DNA from: Melioribacteraceae bacterium
GTDB taxonomy: Bacteria; Bacteroidota; Ignavibacteria; Ignavibacteriales; Melioribacteraceae
Assembly (NCBI GenBank): GCA_027858595.1
Contig: JAQICK010000379.1
Span: 1-24,324, forward strand
Direction: 5' to 3'
Length of the DNA: 24,324 nucleotides
This document shows positions 9,101 to 18,464 of the stretch, one piece after another (position 1 is the first letter of the stretch; every line of letters begins with the position of its first letter). The translations under genes and the position numbers were made by a program. The notes under the pieces are model-generated. The model made no database searches. It was not told the origin of the DNA and saw only the letters and a list, made by a program, of their open reading frames with translations.

Positions 9101-12100
9101 AGAATTTTTCTGCCCCAGAAGAGCCTCGTAAAGTATTATCAACTTTTTCAATATTTGAATTTAATATTGCGTAGGCATTATAAACTTCCTTTTTATATTC
9201 TATTAAATTATCAATACCGTTGCTCATTTTTGTTTCGTTAGCTTGCGCCATAGTTGAATCCAAACTAAAGCCACTACCACTAAATTTACTGGCACCTTCT
9301 CCTGCAGTTGGCATAACAAAAGAAGTTACAGGATTACTAATATCTTGAAACTCATTTCCAACTCCCTCAATGTCTTCAAGAGTTTCTTCAAAATTTGTAA
9401 GAAGTTCTGTTCTTGCATCACTAAACGAATTAAATTGTTCTGGTAATTCATCTTTAGCACTCATAAATTCATTTATATCTGGAGCATCATGACTTGAGTA
9501 GCCCTTTTTCCCCATATACATTTCTACTATTTTATTATAATAAGATTCTTCTTCACCTGTTACAGAAACTGGCCCATCTGTTTCTATACTCATTAAACCA
9601 ATAAAATATATACCAGCCAAAAATTTCTCCGTTTGACTTCCATATCTATATTTTCCACCAATTCTATTTAAAGTTTCAAACGATGCTGTTAAATCATTCT
9701 CACTAAATTCAACACCAGGTTCTGCTCTGTTTTCAACAGAACTTTTCATTGCATCTCTTTCGGCTTCTGCTTCTTTAGATGTGTTACTTGCTTCATCAAT
9801 TAAGGCTTGCATTTCGGAATCGCTTCCTAATCCGCCCGAAGCTTTTCCATTTTTAATTGTTGCATAAACCGAACCTGACCAATCATACAGAAATGTTTCT
9901 ACAGAAAGTCCCGCTTCTCCGTATAAAAATGTATTGTTGCTTTTGTTAATTAGTGCAGCTTTTAACCAACCTTTTGCTGTTACCGCACCCCAAAGAACTT
10001 CTGCTTTTATGTATGCTTTAGCATAAGCACCCCAGTTAATATTTTTTAGATACCATAGTTTTATATCAATTCCAGCATTAATTTCTACTATGCTGGCATC
10101 GATACTAACACCGGTTTCCATTGCAAGTAAAAACCCTGAATTACCAACATAAAACTCACTACTTGCTTCTATTAAACTAAATAGCTTCATTTCGGTATTT
10201 CCAAAAACACCCCATTGTTCTCTACTATAAACAAAGAAGCCCATTTCGCCAGAGCCATTTATCACTTTAGGATAGTTAACAACCGCTTTTATATTTCCTT
10301 CTGCTTTAAAACCTCCACTATACTGAACCAATAGGTGAATAGAACCATACATATATTTGCTAAGGCTTAACATTATTACACGACCATCAAACATAAATTG
10401 CTTATCGGTTATGGTAATTAACGCTCTACCCATTATAATGCCATCATCTATTACAGCCATTTTAGCAAAAAGGAATATTGCAAAATTGCCACCTTGCACT
10501 TCAAGTTTATTTCCAACAACATCTTCATTAGAATCAGATTCTAATTTTATTTCGTTAACCTTAGCAAGTGTTTTAATTAAGTCAATATCACTTGCTGTAG
10601 GATTATAGAAGAAACCACCACCAAGACCGGTAAGAGCAATTGGGCCCATATCAATACGAGCATCAACTGCAACAAAGAAACCCCAACTAAGTTTACCAGC
10701 ATCTTTAGCAAACTTACCAACTATGGTAGCACCAATACCTGCTATGTTACCACTTCCGCCAGCAATAATTTTAAAAGCATCACCACCATTGTGGTAAAAT
10801 AAATCCATATTAAAATCTAAAGTGCCATCAACTTTAATATGTGCATCTTCAATAATTAGCGTGTTGGAATTATCAGTAGAGTATGCAAGAAATTTTCCAA
10901 CTTTTCCACTTGCTAATCCTTCAATAGTAATTTGACCACCAAAACTGATATAGCTATTTACATCAATACCAGTAGAATCTGTAGTTGCAGCAACACTTTC
11001 TGTTGGCATTGATCCGCCACTAACAAAAATGGTTGTTGGTGTATTGGAAAACGCAATGTCTTTTAAGGTTAGTGAAGCCACATCAACTATTTCAAGTGTT
11101 CCGCCAATAATAGAACCAATATCTTTAATACCATCGCTATCAAACTCAAAGCCGTCTATTTCTAATCCGCCAGTAACTGCGTCAAAATTTAGCCCAACTG
11201 TTCCACCAATGCTAAACGATAGATCAGGGGTTGTTGTTGGCAAAGCAATACTTTGCATACCAACCTCTAACATTTCTGCTTTGAACGAAATCATATCATC
11301 CAAATCGGAAACTGTGCCCCAAGTAACATCGCCATTAAATTTAATCTCGAGGCCGGGTTTAATATCGTTTTTGTTGGATTTATCACCAACAGCAATGCGT
11401 TTGTCTTTGTTGTTATCCCAATAAACATCGGCTACCATTTTTACTGAACTATTTTCGATAGCATCAAAATTTAGATTAAGTGCTAAGTAGGTAGGGTCAA
11501 ACTTGGCTTTCCAGAAATCGTATTCTGTATTATCGCCGCCACCAATGCCTTGCACTTCATCGAAGAATACAATTTTATTCCCAATAATTTCGTTTGAAGT
11601 AACCGTTCCATCGGCTGCAATGTTAAATGCAAAATCGAATTGCTTTTCATTTCCAACTGGCTTTGGTAATTTTGCCCAACCGCCAACTGCAAGTTTGTTA
11701 TCTGTAATTCCAAGATTATTTAGAGCAAGATAGTTTTCAACAATTGTTAAATCTCCATCTAACAGATTAACACTCCCAATACTGAATGTGCCATCGGTGC
11801 CAATTGTAAAATTGGAAAATCTTGTTGTGTGATCAAACATTTTTAACTCACCACTAAGTGCAAGTTTAAGTGTGCCATCACTGTAGGTAAACTTTACAGC
11901 TTTGCTATTTGGAATATTTGGAACGTCAAATATTTTAAAACCAGAATTAAACAGTTTAAATTCAAGTGCATTTGCAACATCTGGAATTGAAATATCGTTT
12001 GCCGATACAGCATTTTTTGTAATTTTTAATCCTTCAATTGTAAGAGCAAAATCGTCTCCAAATTCATCTGATTTAAATTCACCATTTAATAGCAATTCAA

Positions 12101-15100
12101 AATCTTCTTCTGTAAGTGATAACTTCATTGCTGGATTTTCGCCAATTGTAATGGGCTTAAATGTTCCAACTCCAAAATCAAATTTTTCGCCATCGGCAAA
12201 ATCAAATGAGAATGCAAACTTGCTCTCTTCTCCATTCCAATTTGCTGCGTATTGAATTTGTGTTGTGTCGGTATCGTTTATTAACATTGTTGGAATAAAT
12301 TTACCCGAGAATCCAACATTGAAATTTTCGCCAAATGCAACATCAAGTCCTTCAAGTGTAATAATAGCTTGCTCTCCGATAGATGCTTTTTGCAATGGTG
12401 TTAATTCATCATTATAAGTTTCTGAGTAAGTTCCAAGATTTATGCTTCCTGCAAGACCAAGATTATTGATTTTAATATCGTGCATATTTATTGGAAAATC
12501 AGCCAAGACGTTTGGAATATCTATATTTGCATCGGCAGTAAGTTCGTAATTTCCATCAACTTTTCCGTAACTAATTTTATACAAGTCAACAGGAATGCCT
12601 CTATCGCGTAAGTTAATAAGCGATGTTGAATCTTCGCGTGCAATTGAAATTGCTCCATCAACAATTTGACCAGTAGTTGTATTTATTACAACATCAAAAA
12701 CAACTGCTATAGAATCGAGGTCTCCACCTTCACTTTGTAGTGCTGGCAAAAACAGAGATACTGGAGAATTTTCAGATGAATATATTCTCATTCCTTTTGC
12801 TACAGATTCCGACTGAACTAGTAAATTATCGCCTCGCTTAATTTTGAGGTATGCAATATCTATTGAAGGCAATGGAATGTTTTCTGGAATTGGAAGTAAG
12901 CCAAAAATATTGCCAAGGCTTAATCCGTTTTCATCAATAGTTGCAATTATATCATTTTCATATTCTAAATCGGCACTACCATTTGAAACCTTAAATGGTT
13001 TTAGTGAAAACTTAAAATCGTCGGAGTATTTAATTGCAAGGTCGCCAAATTGATGGTCAGGTTCGTCGTCCCATTTTATTTTAGCAATTGCATCACCGTT
13101 TATTGATAGTCCATTTACATCCAATGTTAAGTCGGATGTAAAACCAATCATTGCAGTTTTGTTTTCGGTTAGTTCTGTATTGGTGTTAACTGCACTCCAT
13201 TTAATGCCACCATCTTTAAGAGCTAATTTAAGAGCAAACCCACCATCTATTGTTAAATTACCACTCTTCACTTTTAGATTTCTGTAATCAAATAAAAATT
13301 GATTAAAGTTTGCTGTTACTTGTTGGTTGCCAGGTAGATTTAAATTGCTTCCACCATTTATTAAAAGTCCGTCTTTATTGAGTAAAGCACTATTTACAGT
13401 AAAACTAAATACTGGTTTATCGTTTGGAATTGACCAAACAAACGGATTGTTAATTGTAATTGAACCATCTGTGATTTCACCAGTTAATAAATCTAATATA
13501 ACTGCACCATTTGCAGTAACTGTGCTGTTCTCGCCAGTTTTAACGACCAAATTGCCAGTCATATCTAGTAGTGCAGTCTGTTTAGATTCTGCAATATCAA
13601 ATGCGAGTGATGACGAAGTAATATTAAATTTTCCAAATCCTAAATCTATTGGGCATGTTGGAACAAAATTAGCAACACTACCTTTTACTTGCCCTAGACT
13701 ATTTAATGAGAAAGAAACTTCTGCCATATCAACACTTGATGGGGTGCCTTCACATTTCATAAAATCTGGAAGTTCTAAATCACCTTTAAAACTAAATCCA
13801 AGACCTTGTGTGCCATTGTCATCAAAGAATCCACCAGAGATTCCTTTTATGTTAAAACCGAGTGAGCCACCAAGATTTAATTTCATATCATCTAATAAAT
13901 CAAAATTTGCTAATTCTATATCTCCAACAAATATTCCACTAAGAAAATCTGCATTAATCATTGAGAGTTTTGGATATTTCATTGCACCAGAAGCATCAGC
14001 AAGATTTGGGAAATTAATTTCCAAATCAAATTTGAATCCATCACCAAAGCTACTGTTTAATGGGTCGAACCAATTAAAGTCTAATTTTGGCATACGGAAA
14101 GCAAGAGGTTTAATTTCAATTCCGCCAAACTCAAAACCTAAGCTATCAGGAAATGATGGAAGCGAAACCCCATCCATTGTATGAAAGCCATTCATATCAA
14201 GGGTTACATTAGGTATGTTAGGTATTTCCAAACCAAGATCTGGGAATGACAAGTCTAAATCCATTCCAAAAGAGAAATCCCATTTATTGGTTAGAGGATT
14301 TTCTGGATCAGGTCCGAACCCAAGTTTACCAATTGAAAAATTTCCCATTTCAATTTGGAATTGTGTCAAGTCAATTTTAGGAATTTGAATATCAGGAATA
14401 CGAGATGAAAGAAGTCTTACTCCGTCTTTATCAGCTTCAAGCACAGCACCTACACGGTAGGTTTTAGCTTCACTCATTTTAAAATCAATATCGGCATCAA
14501 CTGTTAAATCGAAATTGTAATTATTTCCAATAATATCGGCAGAGAAACTACCCGCTATTGTATTAACAATTAAGTTTAACTTATCGGTATTACGAATTAG
14601 CGAAACTGATTTATTTAATGCGCAAGTATTAAGTGTTCCTTCCAAAACACCAGATTGAGTAAAACCTAATTTTAGTGAGTCGGAGCAAGGGAATTCCACA
14701 TCAAAAAGTTTTGGGGTGCCAGCAAATTCAAATTTTGAAACTCCATTGATGCTTCCATAATATATTGATTTAATTGCATAAGGAATTCCAACCTGCGATA
14801 AATCGAAGGCTTGCATAGATTCATCTGGAATAACGCCACGGATATATCCATCTGTTACTTCGCCAGTTACGTCATCAATTGCAATACTAAAGTTTACCAA
14901 AATTTTTGGTGCTGTTGCTGCTTCAAATTGCAACGATGGGAAAACTAATTCTACTGGCTCATTCTCTTTTGTGCTAAAGCGAGTTGAGTTGCCTTCTAAA
15001 TCTAAATTAACTAATAAATTATCGTTACGTTTTATTTGCAAGTAAGCTATATCTAGTGATGGTAAAGGTATTTGCTCTGGAACTATTTTGTTTAAGAAAT

Positions 15101-18100
15101 AATTAGCGTTTGGATAAAAGCCACTACTTGATATATACGCTACTTCTTCTCCTTCATATAAAACATCGCACCGTCCGTTTGATACTTTAAATGGAGAGAG
15201 TGAAAATGCGAAATCGTCACTAAAGTTTGCAGATAAACCAGCGACACCTTTCTTATCAACATCTATATTATCTAGTTTTACACCGTCAAAATCACCAAGT
15301 GATTTTCCTTGAAAATTTATTATTGCTGTGGTATTGCCAGTAAAAGAAAATCCATCTTTATCTAGCTTAACTTCTGTTGGTAATTCAAAATACAAATAAT
15401 TCTCTACTCTTGGAATTTCACCCTTTTTAATTGCAGCAAAATTAATTTCACCATCTTCAAGTCCAGTAACAGAGAAGGCAAATGGTTGGTCAAAAATTAT
15501 TTGTCCACTTTTTACTTTGTAATCATTTAAGTCAAATGTGAAATTATCAAAAGTAACACCCATTGTTTCGTGCGACAATTTCATCTCTGAACGTCCGTCT
15601 ATGGTTATCTTTTTATCGTGAAGTATTGCTTCAGCAATTTCAAATTTCAGAGCTGGGTTAACCGATGGTAAATCCCATTGGAAATCTTCTTTAATTTTAC
15701 CTTCTGCTTTAATTATTTCATTTCCTAAAACTTCGTAAGTAACAGCAATTTCGCCCACTTCATCTTGGTTAGGATCTTTTGTAAATTTAATTCCTGCTGA
15801 ACCATCAAGTATTATTTTTTGGTCATCTTCTTCAAGTTTAAATTCCACACTCGATTTTTTCATATAAAGCGAAGCAAGCCCAATGTTTATCGGGCATTTA
15901 GGAATTATATTTTCAATTTTCCCACTAATAGAACCGTTGCCATTTAGTTTTACACTTGCATCAATTTTAGATACTTCACCATTTTCACATTGTAGTGCAT
16001 CTGGTAAAGTTATACTCCCAGCAATATTTACATCTGGTAGGAAGTCCATTAATGAACCATTGTAATTTGTATTTAGCTTGCCACCAAAGGACATTACGTT
16101 AAAGCTAAGTCCGTTAGCACTTGGCATAGGGATATTTAGTCCACTTGGGAAACCAATATCTGGAAGATTAATTGATGGCAAATTAAATGAGAAATTTCCA
16201 TCCGTTATACTTGCTCCTGTAAAATCCCAATCTGGAAATTTGAAACCTTCATCCGTACCATTGGGTAGGTTAGGCATACTAAATTTCACATCTAAATTAA
16301 AACCCATTTTGGCTATTGAGCCTGGAGTCCAACTTGCTAAATCAAAATTAAATTTTGGTATATGAATTCCATATAACTCAAGTCCAAATCCAGCAAAATT
16401 AATATTAGGGATTGAAAAATTTTTAATATCTATTTTAGGGAATTTAAATCCTTTTGGATTAAAAGAGATTCCAGAAAGAATTGGAATTGAATAATCGCCA
16501 AAATCAAAATTTGGGAATGATAAATTGATATTCATCGCCAAATCAAAATCCCAGTTACCTTCAGTAAAAGATAAAGATTTCAAATCCAAATCTTTCATTC
16601 CCCATTTAACCCAACCTAAATCGAGAGTAGGAATTTCAACAGCACCAGATGGGTCAAATGAAATAAGCTCAAAATTATTTGGTTTTAATTGAAATACAGC
16701 ATCAGCACTAAAGTTGTTTCCTTCATCCACATTAAAACTTAAACCACCATCAAGTGTAACAGTGTAATCGGTTGTACCAGTTAAAAAACTACCACTAATT
16801 GTTCCATCAATGCTATTTATGTTTAAGTTAAAAAGGTCGGAATCTTTTAAGAGTGCTATCTCTTGGGCAATATCGCAATCAACTTCTACCGAATACTCAC
16901 CTTCTTTATTGAGTGCAATATTATTTACAGTACAAGTTGACGCATTTCCAAAGAGAGATAAACCAGCTTCAAAATTTGCTTCCATACTTGGATAAGAGAG
17001 AGTAACTGATGAAATATTCATTTTAAATGAATCATCACCAAACATAAAAAGAGGATTTTTGGTATCGCCTATTAGGGAAATATCGCCTGCTAATTCGCCA
17101 TCTAAGTAATCTAATTTTCCATTTAACGGAACATCTACATCTTCACCAAGATAAAAATTTCCACCAACTGTTAACTGATTTGGAGGAAGGAATTCAAGCT
17201 CTGTTGGACGGAAATATTCACCCACAATAGTTTTAGGTATAACAGATTCAAAAATTGAACCCAAAACATTTCCAGCCAAAAATATTGGGTCATCGTAAGT
17301 ATCTTTTTGTAGCATTAAATTTTGAGCAAATACATCAACAAATTTATCTGCTCCGTTATCACCTTTTATTAAAATCCTACAAGAACCATTTAGTTCTAGC
17401 GAAACAGAATTATCTGTAATTTCTAACTGTGCTAAATCTATTAAATATGCAAAGTCTTCAACCAATTCGAGAGTGTCAATTCCTATTTCACCTGCTGGAC
17501 TTCCATAAGTGAATTCCCAAATTTCCGAAAGTCCTTCATTAGTAGAGACTGGAACTCCCTCATTGTTAGTAGCTTGAACTTGCCACGCATACGAATTATT
17601 TTGTTCAAGTGGGTAATCATCTATGCGATAAACAAATGTACTAAGAATTTGAATTTCTGCTTCAACAACTGGAACATTTGCTTCTATCGCCCTAAATGCC
17701 GTTTGTCCTTCAATTAATTCCACTATTTTTACTTTGTAATAAACATCTAATTCTGGAGGTGTAGAAACAGGAGACCACATAAATGTAGGTTGAGCAATTT
17801 GAATTGAGCCTTCCTCTTCTGGTGTTATTAATTGAGGTGGATTTGGGAGTGCAATGTCAAAATCAGAGCAACCCTCTGCAAGTAAAGTTCCATCTAGCGC
17901 GTATGTATTTACACAAATATTATAACTTGATTCAGGGAGTTTTCCTGTTTGGATAACCAACCGTTCCAAATCTTTGTTATAAGTTGTTTCTTCCCAATTA
18001 GAAAAATCATTAAAAGTTAGTGTTTCAGTAATTGGACCGTAAGTGTATTCACGAGCTGCTGTTTTACCACGAATTGCTTCTCCGTATCCATCAACAGTTA

Positions 18101-18344
18101 CAATAACCTCTTGATAAAACTGAATAGGTGCAGTTCCATAATAACTTAATATTAGAGTTCCAACATCAGGATTTCTTTCCCAATCAGAAATATAGGGGGA
18201 GGGATACTGAGGGAATATTAATGTAGAACTCCAATTGGGATCCTGTGAAAAGATTGAACTAAATGACAAAAATAAAAGAAAAATGATTCGACGCATATTG
18301 CTCATACCATTATTTATTATTAAATACTTTTCGTTATTATTCAT
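6144..18344 (-). CDS. Giant secreted modular beta-rich/FN3 protein (about 4,066 aa)
   Basis: One uninterrupted frame of 12.2 kb. The first ATG has GAGGG eight bases upstream, so I keep 18344. The typical signal peptide starts at Met17 (18296, MRRIIFLLFLSFSSIFSQ), so starts at 18305 or 18296 are possible. Visible layout: an Ig/FN3-like N-terminal region to about 285, with a P-x-L...P-x-F-x-W domain from 167; two diverged copies of a roughly 750-residue beta-rich unit (near 471-1210 and 1241-1960), full of short Pro/Phe/Ile/Asp strands such as FPKIDIKNFSIP; another beta-rich region to about 2835, including GLGGGFFYNP at 2573; an alpha-helical, charged island at about 2840-3300; a Ser/Gly linker; and about five FN3-like domains to the end. 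A CETC pair sits at 3447-3450. There is no lipobox, membrane segment, protease motif or type IX sorting signal. It should be secreted or held at the cell surface. Adhesin, matrix or envelope-spanning fibre are guesses. The N-terminal region may match the Bacteroidota TANFOR type, which I could not verify. Confidence 0.85.
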   Translation of the reverse strand: MNNNEKYLIINNGMSNMRRIIFLLFLSFSSIFSQDPNWSSTLIFPQYPSPYISDWERNPDVGTLILSYYGTAPIQFYQEVIVTVDGYGEAIRGKTAAREYTYGPITETLTFNDFSNWEETTYNKDLERLVIQTGKLPESSYNICVNTYALDGTLLAEGCSDFDIALPNPPQLITPEEEGSIQIAQPTFMWSPVSTPPELDVYYKVKIVELIEGQTAFRAIEANVPVVEAEIQILSTFVYRIDDYPLEQNNSYAWQVQATNNEGVPVSTNEGLSEIWEFTYGSPAGEIGIDTLELVEDFAYLIDLAQLEITDNSVSLELNGSCRILIKGDNGADKFVDVFAQNLMLQKDTYDDPIFLAGNVLGSIFESVIPKTIVGEYFRPTELEFLPPNQLTVGGNFYLGEDVDVPLNGKLDYLDGELAGDISLIGDTKNPLFMFGDDSFKMNISSVTLSYPSMEANFEAGLSLFGNASTCTVNNIALNKEGEYSVEVDCDIAQEIALLKDSDLFNLNINSIDGTISGSFLTGTTDYTVTLDGGLSFNVDEGNNFSADAVFQLKPNNFELISFDPSGAVEIPTLDLGWVKWGMKDLDLKSLSFTEGNWDFDLAMNINLSFPNFDFGDYSIPILSGISFNPKGFKFPKIDIKNFSIPNINFAGFGLELYGIHIPKFNFDLASWTPGSIAKMGFNLDVKFSMPNLPNGTDEGFKFPDWDFTGASITDGNFSFNLPSINLPDIGFPSGLNIPMPSANGLSFNVMSFGGKLNTNYNGSLMDFLPDVNIAGSITLPDALQCENGEVSKIDASVKLNGNGSISGKIENIIPKCPINIGLASLYMKKSSVEFKLEEDDQKIILDGSAGIKFTKDPNQDEVGEIAVTYEVLGNEIIKAEGKIKEDFQWDLPSVNPALKFEIAEAILHDKKITIDGRSEMKLSHETMGVTFDNFTFDLNDYKVKSGQIIFDQPFAFSVTGLEDGEINFAAIKKGEIPRVENYLYFELPTEVKLDKDGFSFTGNTTAIINFQGKSLGDFDGVKLDNIDVDKKGVAGLSANFSDDFAFSLSPFKVSNGRCDVLYEGEEVAYISSSGFYPNANYFLNKIVPEQIPLPSLDIAYLQIKRNDNLLVNLDLEGNSTRFSTKENEPVELVFPSLQFEAATAPKILVNFSIAIDDVTGEVTDGYIRGVIPDESMQAFDLSQVGIPYAIKSIYYGSINGVSKFEFAGTPKLFDVEFPCSDSLKLGFTQSGVLEGTLNTCALNKSVSLIRNTDKLNLIVNTIAGSFSADIIGNNYNFDLTVDADIDFKMSEAKTYRVGAVLEADKDGVRLLSSRIPDIQIPKIDLTQFQIEMGNFSIGKLGFGPDPENPLTNKWDFSFGMDLDLSFPDLGLEIPNIPNVTLDMNGFHTMDGVSLPSFPDSLGFEFGGIEIKPLAFRMPKLDFNWFDPLNSSFGDGFKFDLEINFPNLADASGAMKYPKLSMINADFLSGIFVGDIELANFDLLDDMKLNLGGSLGFNIKGISGGFFDDNGTQGLGFSFKGDLELPDFMKCEGTPSSVDMAEVSFSLNSLGQVKGSVANFVPTCPIDLGFGKFNITSSSLAFDIAESKQTALLDMTGNLVVKTGENSTVTANGAVILDLLTGEITDGSITINNPFVWSIPNDKPVFSFTVNSALLNKDGLLINGGSNLNLPGNQQVTANFNQFLFDYRNLKVKSGNLTIDGGFALKLALKDGGIKWSAVNTNTELTENKTAMIGFTSDLTLDVNGLSINGDAIAKIKWDDEPDHQFGDLAIKYSDDFKFSLKPFKVSNGSADLEYENDIIATIDENGLSLGNIFGLLPIPENIPLPSIDIAYLKIKRGDNLLVQSESVAKGMRIYSSENSPVSLFLPALQSEGGDLDSIAVVFDVVINTTTGQIVDGAISIAREDSTSLINLRDRGIPVDLYKISYGKVDGNYELTADANIDIPNVLADFPINMHDIKINNLGLAGSINLGTYSETYNDELTPLQKASIGEQAIITLEGLDVAFGENFNVGFSGKFIPTMLINDTDTTQIQYAANWNGEESKFAFSFDFADGEKFDFGVGTFKPITIGENPAMKLSLTEEDFELLLNGEFKSDEFGDDFALTIEGLKITKNAVSANDISIPDVANALEFKLFNSGFKIFDVPNIPNSKAVKFTYSDGTLKLALSGELKMFDHTTRFSNFTIGTDGTFSIGSVNLLDGDLTIVENYLALNNLGITDNKLAVGGWAKLPKPVGNEKQFDFAFNIAADGTVTSNEIIGNKIVFFDEVQGIGGGDNTEYDFWKAKFDPTYLALNLNFDAIENSSVKMVADVYWDNNKDKRIAVGDKSNKNDIKPGLEIKFNGDVTWGTVSDLDDMISFKAEMLEVGMQSIALPTTTPDLSFSIGGTVGLNFDAVTGGLEIDGFEFDSDGIKDIGSIIGGTLEIVDVASLTLKDIAFSNTPTTIFVSGGSMPTESVAATTDSTGIDVNSYISFGGQITIEGLASGKVGKFLAYSTDNSNTLIIEDAHIKVDGTLDFNMDLFYHNGGDAFKIIAGGSGNIAGIGATIVGKFAKDAGKLSWGFFVAVDARIDMGPIALTGLGGGFFYNPTASDIDLIKTLAKVNEIKLESDSNEDVVGNKLEVQGGNFAIFLFAKMAVIDDGIIMGRALITITDKQFMFDGRVIMLSLSKYMYGSIHLLVQYSGGFKAEGNIKAVVNYPKVINGSGEMGFFVYSREQWGVFGNTEMKLFSLIEASSEFYVGNSGFLLAMETGVSIDASIVEINAGIDIKLWYLKNINWGAYAKAYIKAEVLWGAVTAKGWLKAALINKSNNTFLYGEAGLSVETFLYDWSGSVYATIKNGKASGGLGSDSEMQALIDEASNTSKEAEAERDAMKSSVENRAEPGVEFSENDLTASFETLNRIGGKYRYGSQTEKFLAGIYFIGLMSIETDGPVSVTGEEESYYNKIVEMYMGKKGYSSHDAPDINEFMSAKDELPEQFNSFSDARTELLTNFEETLEDIEGVGNEFQDISNPVTSFVMPTAGEGASKFSGSGFSLDSTMAQANETKMSNGIDNLIEYKKEVYNAYAILNSNIEKVDNTLRGSSGAEKFSETYVELRDKIDAAYHNEYVFHNRMMYWAELNTNGVLQDSLSVNRFMQSKYNSCSTYEDGKQYNLDRVSIIADLSDRDANSDKQTEISAWESNRRSMDDYQFATWGMNRSIELGGKLWSDIPYLGLMELAESSKNKQAEVLTKRSQKLQEMGNKQVTFTLEMDKLYRSLTSLYETKYDMVKMLLDWEQSYSTSIYNGTGDIYGYAQNKRDLMDAKSLLEAKMSVPTITKLEAKNYNRSRYAEVKVDWNTTGARVAFTNYLVSYTDGNLLSWSPSGAQAVGSIKAITFNYLPKQGQTSFNAIRFKLKAINEVGYSIHRSINFTPTFSSSSSGGSGSTTTSYNTDTTPPSMPGVAYYDIYAGGGTIPCETCNGGFGDYVSYYFVSDSTRLSAKWSSYDQESGIKEYRYKLNKTTLPESYNSQDQMNIDESSPESWTNNFQRRNVTINGLNIQHNDVYRIKVIAKNGDNLWSEIGGLKTFLVVDLTKPTTPTILTENSEVNKEQWASIYPTYNFNPTEIKAKMTTADINMLQDLPQYVDNFDNSEAEIELSWNASEDLESGIHAYQYQVSKIGNLNSTTEWISVVSENTNITLSNNIPKLNNMLNYVDSFKVVIRALNKAENYSEESEIILKINDNDTGIPSVSAHYTNKGVDKALIHFTKHAVDKESGIDHYLVRVGSQPNAVFDIISTEDAIKIDVDDLLYNRGLYTITIPQTHRQSSYIAVSAVNRNGVRGLIRYMGPFVQNALKPNAPYAEITVGEPSSGGNLIGSGIFVTSQKRTKFSKKEGESSEEGKSILISFTDRTNSATNEKYSVYYKISKQSGDLITDWTKVESNINSVANTLSSLRLENEDEIIVKIKSRNKGGYYSATRSYNYTIVDLAPADDNGKFHIELIAEKIYLDMEKIVKGLGKGDFGGSGFDYKVVQVGGGKGGFSDLSGGWVGNGQKSRASFSLDQYELKSGVQIQVILQGVNKLGETIEIESAPFMVP

Positions 18345-18352
18345 GAGTATAT

Positions 18353-18357
18353 CCCTC
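18353..18357 (-). promoter_or_regulatory. Ribosome binding site of the giant gene
   Basis: GAGGG on the minus strand, eight bases before the ATG at 18344. The in-frame ATG codons at 18305 and 18296, closer to the hydrophobic signal core, have no similar sequence ahead of them. This favours the longer N-terminus, with 16 polar residues before the signal peptide. Confidence 0.5.
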
Positions 18358-18368
18358 GATAATATGAT

Positions 18369-18374
18369 ATTATA
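18369..18374 (-). promoter_or_regulatory. Possible -10 box for the giant gene
   Basis: TATAAT on the minus strand, about 25 bases upstream of the giant gene's ATG; transcription would begin shortly before the ribosome binding site. No good -35 hexamer stands 16-18 bases upstream, and the region is AT-rich enough to give this hexamer by chance. Confidence 0.25.
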
Positions 18375-18414
18375 ACATCTTCATATCTATTTATACTAGC
18401 AAGTTATTAGAAAA

Positions 18415-18446
18415 ATTTAAGAATAACAATCATGTTATTCTTAAAT
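18415..18446. repeat. Perfect 14-bp inverted repeat upstream of the giant gene
   Basis: ATTTAAGAATAACA and its exact complement TGTTATTCTTAAAT flank the 4-base loop ATCA. The centre is about 86 bases upstream of the giant gene's start. The symmetry suits a dimeric regulator binding site, or a hairpin in an RNA if transcription starts further upstream. No long T run follows on the minus strand in the manner of a classical terminator. I recognise no known operator consensus. Confidence 0.55.
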
Positions 18447-18464
18447 GGTTAAATGGTTAAATGG
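18441..18464. repeat. Three tandem copies of an 8-mer
   Basis: TTAAATGG occurs three times head to tail, the first copy overlapping the right arm of the inverted repeat at 18415-18446. Short tandem repeats upstream of surface-protein genes can change copy number by slippage and tune expression. Whether that happens here cannot be judged from one sequence. Confidence 0.6.

Noticed and set aside
13327..14184. Plus-strand open frame of 285 codons opposite the giant gene
   Set aside because: It is antisense to an intact, well-structured coding frame; its Pro/Ser-rich, low-complexity composition is the mirror of the giant protein's codons, and it has no convincing ribosome site or domain.
284..18344. 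Type IX secretion/gliding (SprB-SprF) locus
   Set aside because: No type IX C-terminal sorting domain is present on the giant or FN3 protein, and the barrel lacks the PorP/SprF look and size.
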